The notes under the pieces were generated by a model. The model had not been told where the DNA came from. It made no database searches and saw nothing but the letters and a program-made list of their open reading frames with translations. Positions 19,289-27,367 of a stretch of 64,000 nt of DNA are shown here, in pieces; position 1 is the first letter of the stretch, and the number at the start of each line of letters is the position of its first letter. A program made the translations under genes and the position numbers. The stretch is from Myxococcaceae bacterium (GTDB taxonomy: Bacteria > Myxococcota > Myxococcia > Myxococcales > Myxococcaceae). The DNA lies in NCBI GenBank assembly GCA_019694595.1, contig JAIBBQ010000009.1, positions 1 to 64,000 on the forward strand. The letters run 5' to 3'.

Positions 19289-22200
19289 TCAGGTCGGCAA
19301 GGGCTTGAGCAGCGGCAACGTCTGCCCGGGGAGGTGGAACACCGGGTCCTTCCCCTCGTTGAACAGGGGCTGCCGGTTGTGGATCACGCCAGGAACCACC
19401 AGCACCCAGAAGCCCTGGCCTTCACTGAACGGGAGCCGCGCGAGATCGACCGACTCGCACAGCCCCAGGAGCGCCGTGTCCCCCAATACCGTCACCCGCC
19501 CCGGCCGCCCGTGCTCCTCGATGAGACGCTTCATCGTGGCGCGCGCCGCTTCCTGGAGCTGCTCACGCTGGGCCACGAAGCGCGAGGCTCGCTCCAATTG
19601 CGGGAGGTCGGCCTGGTGCTCGGTAAAGAACGCGTCTTCAAATGAGACGAAAGTCGTACCGAGCGCCTTTGCCACCGAGCGGCCCAGCTCCGCATGCGTC
19701 TCCGGTGGCGTCACCAGCAACCGAAAGCCGTTCGCCCTCGCCGCCTCACGGAGCATGTCCCGCGTGACTTCCTCGGGCGTGCGCCCCGCCAGCAGTGCCG
19801 CAGGCAGCGCATCGGGCACCGGTTGCGGCTTCGCGAGTAGCGAAGCCTGTCGACCCTGCACCACCCGCTCATCCTGAACGTGGCACTCCAGCTCGGCCAG
19901 CACCGCGCCCAGGTGGGCAGCGTCGGGGTATGGAGTGGTGGCCCCGAACATGCGCGTGACCTGCTCCTTGAGCTTGTCCAGTGTCAGCGGCTCTCGAGCA
20001 CGATCGAGCACGAACTTGATGGTCTGCTTCGCATCCAGCGGCGGGACGAAGAGGTACCCCGACTCCGTCAGATTCACGTCGTCCAGCAGCCGCACGCCCA
20101 ACGCCAGCACGTCGCCCCGGTAGTACGGCATCGTTGCCTCGAGGCTCCGCCGCACCGAGTCTGGCTCGATCGGCGGCCAGGTGTTTGCGAGTCGGTTTAC
20201 CTCGGCCACAAAGGCCCGAAGGGTGTCGCGATCGAGCAGTGGCCGCGCGACCAGCGTCGTCTCGAGGCCATCGTCCACGAGGTGCATGGAGCCTGGGAGC
20301 ACTCGCACCAGCAGCCGCACCAGCCCGGCACCGCGGACATCACCCGCGGGCCACGCCTCCTCGAGCCGCTCCGCCAGCTCGTCCAGCCGAGCCACGCCGC
20401 CGAGACTGTCGAGAAGCTCCTCCAACGCCGCCTGCACGTCGGCCAGCACCGCCAGGTCGAGCACCTCGAGGCCCTGGTTCATATCGAGGCTCACTTGCGG
20501 CTGGCTGCGCTTCAGCTCGTCGGCAACCAGGCCCTGCGGCTTCGGGTCACCCTTCAGCCCAAGCGTCAGCTCGATGGCTTCCTTCTGTTCGTCCTTGAGC
20601 GGCCGAGAGGCGAGGTCCCAGAGGCCGTCGAGCGTGTGAGCCCGGTCGGCCGCGCCCTGGCTTCGGTCGCGGAATGTGGACAGCGCCTCGACCACCTTCG
20701 CGAACCTCGGCCGGCTCACGCCATCGAGCGCAAGGAGCTGGCTCTGCGTCAGGCTCGCCACCTGGCCAATCGTGGAGAGGTGGGACCGCTCGAGGTGCGC
20801 GCGGATGGTGCCGTCGAGCGGAAGCTTGTGGAGCGGCTCGAGCGACGAGGTCAGCTCGGGCACTAGCGGTGGCTCGACAGTGAGCGCGCTCGTGGAGCTC
20901 GGCTTGAGCCCCTTCGCCAGAAGCGACTCCTGCAGCGTGATGATCTCGTCAGCGGTCTTCGTCCCGATCGCATGGAGCGCCCGCACCTGCGCCGGCGGCA
21001 GCGCCAGCATCTGCCCAATAGTGAGCGCCTGGCACCGCGCAAGCGCGTTGACAGCTCGGTTCGACAGGCCAGAAAGCCGCAGCGGCGTCTTCTCATCGAG
21101 CGTCGCCGCGACCGGCGCCGGCGTCCCCTCGTGCTCCGGCTCCGCGCCCAGAGCGCGCAGGAGTCCGTCGCGCATCGTGCGCGCTGAGGTGAAGCGGAGC
21201 TCGGGCGTGGGGTTGAGCGCCTTGCGGAAGAACTCGGCAAGGCCCGGCGGGTCGATGTCCTCCTCGCGCACCGAGGGCATCACGCGCGGCTCGGGCACCC
21301 GGCCATCGAAGGCGTGCCGGCCAGCGTAGAGCTCGAACAGGCACAGCGCCGCTGCGTAACGATCGGTTCCGTGGGTCCAGCGCAGCGACGTCGGGTCGCG
21401 GTAGAGGGCGGTGCCACCGAAGGCTGCGTCCTCCTTCATGCCGGCGAGGCTGAAGTCGATGATCGTCAGGCGTCCGTCGTGAACCAGCAGGTTGTCGGGC
21501 TTGAGGTCCTTGTGCGTGATGCCACGGCTCTCGAGGTGCTCCAGGCCGGCGAGCAGGTTCTCGGCCAGCTGCCGCTGCATCGGCCCCGACGGCCGCTGGT
21601 TGGCCTGGAGCCACTGCCGCAGCGTCGTCTCCCCCACCCGCTCCATCACCAGCGTCAAGCGTCCCTCGACCATCTTCGAGAGGTCGATGACGCGCACAAT
21701 GTTCGGATGATCGAGATCGGAGAGCGCGTTGTACTCGTCACGCAGCGCCTGCTCGGCCGCATCGGTGCTGGAGGCGATCTTCAGGGCTCGCGTTCGGCCG
21801 CTGACAAGGTGGCGGGCTGCGTAGACGACGGAGAGCCCACCTTGGCCCAACCGAGAGACAACCTCGTAGTCAGCACCGAGGCGCGCACCCGGCGAGAGGT
21901 TGTCGACGTCGAGCGCCTGTTTCGGCGTGACGGCCACGTTCGGTAGCGCGCGATTCTGGGGGGCCGCGCCGAATCGCACCGCCTCGATGGCCTGCTCCAG
22001 CGAGGGGAAGCGGTCGCTGGGGCTGAGGGCGAGCATTTGCGTCACCGCCTCATCGAGGCTGAGCGGGACGTTCGGAGCGATGTCGCGCACGCGGCGGAGG
22101 AAGCGGCGCGTGTTGAGGTATTGCCGGGTGCTCTCGAAGAGCGGCTTGCCTGTGAGGGTGAGGGCGAGCAGCGCGCCGAGGCTGAACTGGTCGGACGCGG

Positions 22201-23362
22201 GCTCGGCGGTGCTGAAGGCCTGCACCACCTCGGGCGCGGAGAAGACGAGCCGCTCGTCAGCGATGCTCGTCAGGCGGATGGCAGTGTCGACATTCTGCTG
22301 CTTGGCGAGATCGAAGCCGGTGACCCGAACGACTGTGGGCTTCTCCGCGTCCTCGACGAGGAGCACTTCGGGGCGCAGCAGCCGGTGCACCACGCCCTCG
22401 CGGTGCGCGTCGGCGATGGCTTGCGCGAACTTGAGCCAGAGCGAGACTCGCGTCGTGAGGTCAGCCTTGCTTCGCCCTCGCGTGTCGACACCGTAGCGCT
22501 CCAGCCAGGAGGCGAGCGTGATGCCCTTGAAGGACTCAAGCGGAAGAACGATGCCCGCTTCGTCGGTGAACGGCGCATCCGCCGTCAGAACACCCTCAAT
22601 GCGGCCGATGCGGCGGAGGACCTGCGCCTCCCAGCTGGCCCGCTCCTTCACACGCTGTACCTGCTCTTCGCTGGCCAGGGGAGGGAGGCTGTAGATGCGC
22701 AATAGCCGCTCTTCGCCAGTGATGCGGTTCTTGCCGAGGAGTTCGGAGAAGGTCTCCTCGACCGAGACCTTCCGCACGACGTCGTACTCGCGCACCGAGC
22801 GCACGGGCCGGAGCGGGCCATTCTGGTTCGCCTGAAAGATCGCCAGCAGCGCTCGATCGGTGGCGGGGTTGACCGGAGTCGACATGCCGCGGCTCAGCCG
22901 CTTGAGGAGCTCGGTGTCCTGAAGCGCCAGGAGAATCTTGTCCTTGGTGTAGATGCGATCGTTGCTCGCTGGACCGCGGACACCGCAATTGAGCGTCTCC
23001 GAGAGAAAGATGAAGCCCTCGACCCAACTGCGACCCGCCGCGGAGTCGTGGTCTTTGAGCTGGTTCTTGAGGACCTGCGCCGTGATCCGGTTCAGCTTGA
23101 TTGGGCTCGTGATCGTTTCGGGGATGTACCAGTTGGTGTCGGTGCCCTCGATGCGGCCACGGTACGACTTGATCTCGACGACGAAGATCCCGTGGGGGGC
23201 GGAGACGACGGCGTCGAGCTCGTGGATGACGCCGGTCCGCTCGACGAGCCAGGGGTTGCCGTAGACGGTGAAGGTCGACGGAAGCCCGTCGACGAGCAGG
23301 CGCAGCGCTCGGCGCTCGTGATCGTGCCGCGACTCGGCGATCTGGATGAACTTGGCGGGCAT
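19289..23362 (-). CDS. pglW: BREX type 2 serine/threonine kinase PglW (NERD, pseudokinase, kinase)
   Basis: A 1,357-residue protein. Residues 1-115 are a NERD domain with a PD-(D/E)XK-like core (ELD at 48-50, VEIKS at 62-66). Residues about 195-465 are kinase-like but degenerate: HRL at 326-328 replaces HRD and GFD at 349-351 replaces DFG. Residues 498-740 are an intact Ser/Thr kinase: Gly loop GQGGLS 506-511, Lys528, HKDLKPDN 617-624, DFS 636-638. Two helical segments follow (about 765-830 and 860-920) resembling RNA polymerase alpha-CTD helix-hairpin-helix folds. In Streptomyces Pgl, PglW is the kinase subunit. The ATG lies 1 bp after the upstream stop. Confidence 0.93.
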   Translation of the reverse strand: MPAKFIQIAESRHDHERRALRLLVDGLPSTFTVYGNPWLVERTGVIHELDAVVSAPHGIFVVEIKSYRGRIEGTDTNWYIPETITSPIKLNRITAQVLKNQLKDHDSAAGRSWVEGFIFLSETLNCGVRGPASNDRIYTKDKILLALQDTELLKRLSRGMSTPVNPATDRALLAIFQANQNGPLRPVRSVREYDVVRKVSVEETFSELLGKNRITGEERLLRIYSLPPLASEEQVQRVKERASWEAQVLRRIGRIEGVLTADAPFTDEAGIVLPLESFKGITLASWLERYGVDTRGRSKADLTTRVSLWLKFAQAIADAHREGVVHRLLRPEVLLVEDAEKPTVVRVTGFDLAKQQNVDTAIRLTSIADERLVFSAPEVVQAFSTAEPASDQFSLGALLALTLTGKPLFESTRQYLNTRRFLRRVRDIAPNVPLSLDEAVTQMLALSPSDRFPSLEQAIEAVRFGAAPQNRALPNVAVTPKQALDVDNLSPGARLGADYEVVSRLGQGGLSVVYAARHLVSGRTRALKIASSTDAAEQALRDEYNALSDLDHPNIVRVIDLSKMVEGRLTLVMERVGETTLRQWLQANQRPSGPMQRQLAENLLAGLEHLESRGITHKDLKPDNLLVHDGRLTIIDFSLAGMKEDAAFGGTALYRDPTSLRWTHGTDRYAAALCLFELYAGRHAFDGRVPEPRVMPSVREEDIDPPGLAEFFRKALNPTPELRFTSARTMRDGLLRALGAEPEHEGTPAPVAATLDEKTPLRLSGLSNRAVNALARCQALTIGQMLALPPAQVRALHAIGTKTADEIITLQESLLAKGLKPSSTSALTVEPPLVPELTSSLEPLHKLPLDGTIRAHLERSHLSTIGQVASLTQSQLLALDGVSRPRFAKVVEALSTFRDRSQGAADRAHTLDGLWDLASRPLKDEQKEAIELTLGLKGDPKPQGLVADELKRSQPQVSLDMNQGLEVLDLAVLADVQAALEELLDSLGGVARLDELAERLEEAWPAGDVRGAGLVRLLVRVLPGSMHLVDDGLETTLVARPLLDRDTLRAFVAEVNRLANTWPPIEPDSVRRSLEATMPYYRGDVLALGVRLLDDVNLTESGYLFVPPLDAKQTIKFVLDRAREPLTLDKLKEQVTRMFGATTPYPDAAHLGAVLAELECHVQDERVVQGRQASLLAKPQPVPDALPAALLAGRTPEEVTRDMLREAARANGFRLLVTPPETHAELGRSVAKALGTTFVSFEDAFFTEHQADLPQLERASRFVAQREQLQEAARATMKRLIEEHGRPGRVTVLGDTALLGLCESVDLARLPFSEGQGFWVLVVPGVIHNRQPLFNEGKDPVFHLPGQTLPLLKPLPT

Positions 23363-23363
23363 G

Positions 23364-24113
23364 TCAGACCAGCACGAACGTCGCGGTGGGGAACCAGAGG
23401 GCGAGTTGCTCCTGCACGTGGAAGGCGCCGCCCTTCAACGCGGAGAGGCCGATCACAAAGTCGAAGGTGCGATTGCGAAGCGGGTGCTCGGGGTTCTTGA
23501 GGTCGTCCGGCGTGGCTCGAACGAGGAAGTCACCGGCGGGTGAGCCGTTCGCCAACGCGACGATCCCGGCGAGCGTGTGCTCCTGCCAGGTGCCGCAGGC
23601 GACGGTGAAGTTCGTCTGGAGGGAAAGCTCCGGGTGGACACTCACGAGGTGATGGGCGAGCTGGCCACCTGTGCCCGGCAGCTCGAGGACCTTCTGGTGC
23701 GCCTTGACGACGTGCAGGTCCGAGCGAGCGAGGCGCGCGTTGACCCCGAGGAGCTTGGCCTGCTCGGTGACGTAGTCTGCGGCGGAGCCGGTAAGTTCGA
23801 GGTGGGGGACGGCGGCGAGCCAATTCTCGACCACATGACGGGGGATGCGATCGAGCCGCGCCGGTGCCGCGACCGCGCTCGCCGCGAAGGGGACCTGGTG
23901 GAGCACGGCTGCGTCTTCAAAGAGCAGCGCGAGGAAGTCGCTAGCAGTGAGCCGGCCCTTGAACCGGTTCCAGGTCGCGAGCCCGGGTTCAGTGAGGCGC
24001 TGGGGCAGCCGGTTCGCCGCCTCTTCGCGGGCGATGGCGTGCAGCAGCACTGCTGCCCAGGTCGCGCTGGCCTGATGGTCTGGAGTCACACCTGAAAGAT
24101 CGAGGCTCTTCAT
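23364..24113 (-). CDS. Unknown 249-residue protein coupled to pglW
   Basis: I do not recognise this protein. The ATG at 24113 is preceded by GGAG at a good distance; a longer open frame to 24296 lacks such support. The stop is 1 bp from pglW, so the two are surely co-transcribed. The middle has KVLELPGTGGQLA near residue 140, reminiscent of a Rossmann/SAM-binding glycine loop, and the end has TFDFVIGLSAL, which sits where a methyltransferase motif IV strand would be but lacks NPPY. It may be a non-catalytic methyltransferase-like fold. It is not one of the six canonical BREX-2 genes. The reading frame is secure; the function is not. Confidence 0.75.
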   Translation of the reverse strand: MKSLDLSGVTPDHQASATWAAVLLHAIAREEAANRLPQRLTEPGLATWNRFKGRLTASDFLALLFEDAAVLHQVPFAASAVAAPARLDRIPRHVVENWLAAVPHLELTGSAADYVTEQAKLLGVNARLARSDLHVVKAHQKVLELPGTGGQLAHHLVSVHPELSLQTNFTVACGTWQEHTLAGIVALANGSPAGDFLVRATPDDLKNPEHPLRNRTFDFVIGLSALKGGAFHVQEQLALWFPTATFVLV

Positions 24114-24292
24114 CGCCACTCCGTTCGAAGGGTGAACGTAAGTGGAGACCACCGACTCGCCCAACGTCGTCCGCCCCCCACTCCGCCCCCCCCTTGTGAG
24201 GCTATCTACTTGATTTTCCGGGTGTCGCGCGCGCTTTTCGTCCGGGATGACTCGGCTTGATCGGTTGGTGGACGCCCACCTATGACCTAGGT
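24114..24292 (-). promoter_or_regulatory. Probable internal promoter region of the BREX core, with C-tracts and short direct repeat
   Basis: This 179-bp gap separates the AddAB-like module from the pglW unit. It contains homopolymer runs of six C (24174-24179) and eight C (24186-24193) on the plus strand, 73-80 bp before the start codon at 24113, followed by an AT-richer patch (24199-24223). The 7-mer TAGGTTC occurs at 24288-24294 and again at 24298-24304, exactly 10 bp apart, across the stop codon of the upstream gene. A promoter here is inferred from the gap; the tracts and repeat are seen. Confidence 0.4.
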
Positions 24293-27200
24293 TCACGTAG
24301 GTTCAGCCATATCGCTTCGCACAGCCAAATGGAGGTAACACCCAAGCAGCTTCTTTCGAAGCGCGCAGCTGAGCGCCTGGTGGTAGGCCGTCAACTGCGA
24401 AGCGAATCTGCCCACCTTCTCCATGGCCTTCGCGTCTCCCCCAGGGAACGACTTGTGATCGACCACGATGAACTGGTCCTTCGTCTCCAGCACCAGGTCC
24501 GCGATGCCACGGAGCGACTGGGCGTCGCCCACCGCATGCCCCACCATCAACTCTCGGTGCCACACGGCCCCTGGGGCGACCTGGTCCGCCCACCGGTAGA
24601 GAGCATCCGCACTCGCGACCAGCTCCTCCGGCCGCACCGCCCCCGAATGCCCCCACTGTGCGAGTGACTCCCTCGCCAGCTCGACCCTCCGCTCCCGCGC
24701 GAGCTCCCTCCGGTCCGCGGCGTAGAACCCATGAATCGCCTGACCGAGCTCGTTCATGTCCACGTCCCCCGAGATCGCCATCCGCTCGCCGATCTTCGTG
24801 ACCTCCACGCTCGCCGCCTTCCCCTCGAGGTTCGACGGAGAGATGAACGCCGGCGGGTACTCCACGGGACCCGAGGCGACGACCTCGGCATCCGGCTGCG
24901 GCTGGCTCGCCTCCTGCTCAACGACCTGGACCTCCCGGACCAGCGTCCCCACTTGCACCCCACCCCACTCGGAGGTCCCGGTTACCGGCTTCGGGGCATC
25001 GGGCAGCTCACCCAGGATCCACTTCCCGTCTCCCTCAGCGAGCACCAACCGGTCCCGTGCGCGGGTCCACCCGACGTACAAGAGCCGCAGCTCCTGCCGG
25101 TTCTGCTCATCCGCCTCGGCCGCAGCGCCGGGATCATTCTCGAGCCGCGTCCGTAGCTCCGTCTTCTGCGACGGGTTGAACGGGTTCGGCCAGTACCGGA
25201 TCCACCGCCCATCGAGCGGGCGCTCCAAGGTGAACTCCGGCGCGGTCGTACACACCTTGAACCCAAACCTCGGCAGATCGCGGTCGCTGCCAACCAGCGC
25301 GAGCACCGTCACCGGCCACTCCAGCCCCTTCGCGGCGTGCCAGGTCGACACCACCACCGCATCCTTTCCCGGGAGCCGCGCCCGCGAGTCCAGCGCCTCC
25401 GACTCCAGGAACTCCAGGTACGAGACGAGGCCCGCGGGCGTCGCCGCCCCACCCTGCGCATCGGCCTCGGCCACGTAATTCACGGCATGCGAGCGCAGCG
25501 CATCGAGGTTCGCGCGCCGCTCCGCCGACGCTCCCCACCGCGGCAGCACCTCATGGAGCCCGATGGCGTCGATCGCGGCCTCCAGCGCCGCCAGCGGCCC
25601 CGCGGCCGGGAACCGCTCCCGCGCCTGCCGCAGCTGCTGGTGGAACGGCGCCCCCTCGAACGCGAGCGCCCCGTCCTGCAGCGCCTCCTCCAGCCACCCC
25701 GACGCGTCATCCGGGTGCAGGAGCAGCCGCGCCAGCTCCCCCGCCGCCAGCCGGTCTCGCTCGTCGATAAACAGCCTCAGCGCCAGGACCGCCGACCGCG
25801 CCTCCGGGGTGAGCAGGAGCCCCTCTCGCCGCACCGTCGCCGCCACCCCGCGCAGCGCGAGCGCATCCGCCACCAGCTGACACTCCGTGTTCTTCCTCGC
25901 GAGGATCGCCACGTCGCCGGCGTTCGGCCGCCGCAGCGCGCCGTCCTCCCGGTCGCGAATCCGCACCGTCGGATCGGCCAGCAGCCGCACCACGCCGTCC
26001 GCCAACCCGTTGAGCCTCGTCTCCTTGTTCCGCCCCTCGATCGCCCACCGCTCCAGGCACGGCCCGAGCTCGGCCGCATCCTTCGCGTCCTTGGCCTTCA
26101 GCTTCACCAGCTCCGGCGCCACCCCGTGCTTCCCGAACGCCTCCGCGAAGAGGTTCGAGGTCAGCGCGACCAGCGGCGCCCGGCTCCGGTACGAGGTATC
26201 GAGCGTCTCCGGCGCCTTGTCCCCCAGCACCGCCTTCAGCGCGGCGTCCATCAGCGCCGGGTCGGTCCCCCGGAACCCGAAGATGGCCTGCTTCTGGTCG
26301 CCCACCCACAGCGAGGCCTTTGCCAGCTTCGCGAGGCGCGTGAAGAGCTGCAGCTGCAAGGGGTTCGTGTCCTGGAACTCGTCCACGAGCACGAGGTCGA
26401 GCTGCTCCGACAGCCGCGCCGCCAGCGTCTCGTTCTCGAGGAGCGCCAGCGCGCGCACCTCCTGGTCGACGAAGTCCAGCACGCCCAGCTCGCGCTTCTC
26501 CGCCTCCCACTTCGCGAGGGTCCGGCTGCTCACCTCGAACACCAGGCGGATGCTCTCCTCGAGGTCCTTCCGCAGCTGGGGGTGCGTGTCGACCTGCACC
26601 GCCACTTCGATGATCGGCGTGAAGACCGCCTTGGACGCCTGCGTCGGCTTCAGCCCCTTGGCCTTCGCCCACTGCGTCCACGTGCAGCGCCCGGCGCGGA
26701 GGGCCCCGAGGACCTCCTGCGAGGACTCCAGAGCCACCCGCGTCCCCTTCGTCGTGTCAGCCGAATCCACCTGCGCCAGCTGCCGCTCGAGGACCTCCTG
26801 CAGCTCGCGATCGCGGTCCTGGGCCACCCCGACCGCCGCTGGCAGGAACGCGAGCAACTGCTCCACGCTCCGCTGCGCAGAGAGGGTCAACGCCTCGGGT
26901 CCGATGCGGTTCGCGCGCGCGAGGTCCACCAGGGTCTGCACGGCGCCCTGCCAGCTCCAGTCCCAGAAGCGCGAGGCGAGCTCCGACAGCCGATCTCGCT
27001 CCTGCTGGGTCACCACCTGGCTGATGACCCGCCGCAGCGCGACCTTCGCCTGGTCCTGGTCCAGCACGCGCAGCTCGGGCGACAGGCCGAGGTCGAGGGC
27101 GAAATCCGTCACCAGCCGGCCGCACACCGAGTTCACCGTCCCGATGCGCGCCCCTTCGAGCCGCATCGCCGCGTCGGTGAGCCCGGCCCGGAACAGCTCC

Positions 27201-27367
27201 GTCCGCACGCGCTCCTTGAGTTCGTCCGCCGCCTTGTTGGTGAAGGTGGTCGCGAGGATCGCCTCCGGGCGCGCGTGCCCCTGCTCGATGCGCTCACGGA
27301 GCTCCCGCGCGATGCGCGTGGTCTTCCCGCTGCCCGCGCTCGCGGAGACGACGTCAATCCTGCCCAT
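24293..27367 (-). CDS. AddA-like UvrD helicase with C-terminal RecB-type nuclease
   Basis: A 1,024-residue superfamily 1 helicase-nuclease. Walker A ASAGSGKTT is at 9-17 and the helicase box DEFQDTN is present. The C-terminal nuclease shows GIADL (D957), VVDHK at 968-972 and QLTAY (Q991-Y995), the RecB-family signature. The ATG at 27367 is chosen because GGAGGTG lies 6 bp before it and Walker A follows at once; the open frame reaches 27418. It overlaps the AddB-like stop by 14 bp. AddAB processes double-stranded DNA ends; here, beside BREX, it may instead degrade phage DNA, or it may be the cell's own repair enzyme. Confidence 0.88.
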   Translation of the reverse strand: MGRIDVVSASAGSGKTTRIARELRERIEQGHARPEAILATTFTNKAADELKERVRTELFRAGLTDAAMRLEGARIGTVNSVCGRLVTDFALDLGLSPELRVLDQDQAKVALRRVISQVVTQQERDRLSELASRFWDWSWQGAVQTLVDLARANRIGPEALTLSAQRSVEQLLAFLPAAVGVAQDRDRELQEVLERQLAQVDSADTTKGTRVALESSQEVLGALRAGRCTWTQWAKAKGLKPTQASKAVFTPIIEVAVQVDTHPQLRKDLEESIRLVFEVSSRTLAKWEAEKRELGVLDFVDQEVRALALLENETLAARLSEQLDLVLVDEFQDTNPLQLQLFTRLAKLAKASLWVGDQKQAIFGFRGTDPALMDAALKAVLGDKAPETLDTSYRSRAPLVALTSNLFAEAFGKHGVAPELVKLKAKDAKDAAELGPCLERWAIEGRNKETRLNGLADGVVRLLADPTVRIRDREDGALRRPNAGDVAILARKNTECQLVADALALRGVAATVRREGLLLTPEARSAVLALRLFIDERDRLAAGELARLLLHPDDASGWLEEALQDGALAFEGAPFHQQLRQARERFPAAGPLAALEAAIDAIGLHEVLPRWGASAERRANLDALRSHAVNYVAEADAQGGAATPAGLVSYLEFLESEALDSRARLPGKDAVVVSTWHAAKGLEWPVTVLALVGSDRDLPRFGFKVCTTAPEFTLERPLDGRWIRYWPNPFNPSQKTELRTRLENDPGAAAEADEQNRQELRLLYVGWTRARDRLVLAEGDGKWILGELPDAPKPVTGTSEWGGVQVGTLVREVQVVEQEASQPQPDAEVVASGPVEYPPAFISPSNLEGKAASVEVTKIGERMAISGDVDMNELGQAIHGFYAADRRELARERRVELARESLAQWGHSGAVRPEELVASADALYRWADQVAPGAVWHRELMVGHAVGDAQSLRGIADLVLETKDQFIVVDHKSFPGGDAKAMEKVGRFASQLTAYHQALSCALRKKLLGCYLHLAVRSDMAEPT

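Noticed and set aside
15730-23362. PglX and PglW as parts of a type I restriction system or a stand-alone kinase
   Set aside because: No HsdR or HsdS is present, and pglY, pglZ, brxD and brxHI follow in BREX-2 order.
4589-23362. BREX type 1 or DISARM
   Set aside because: No brxA, brxB, brxC or brxL and no drmABC genes; the pglW/pglY/brxD/brxHI set is diagnostic of type 2.
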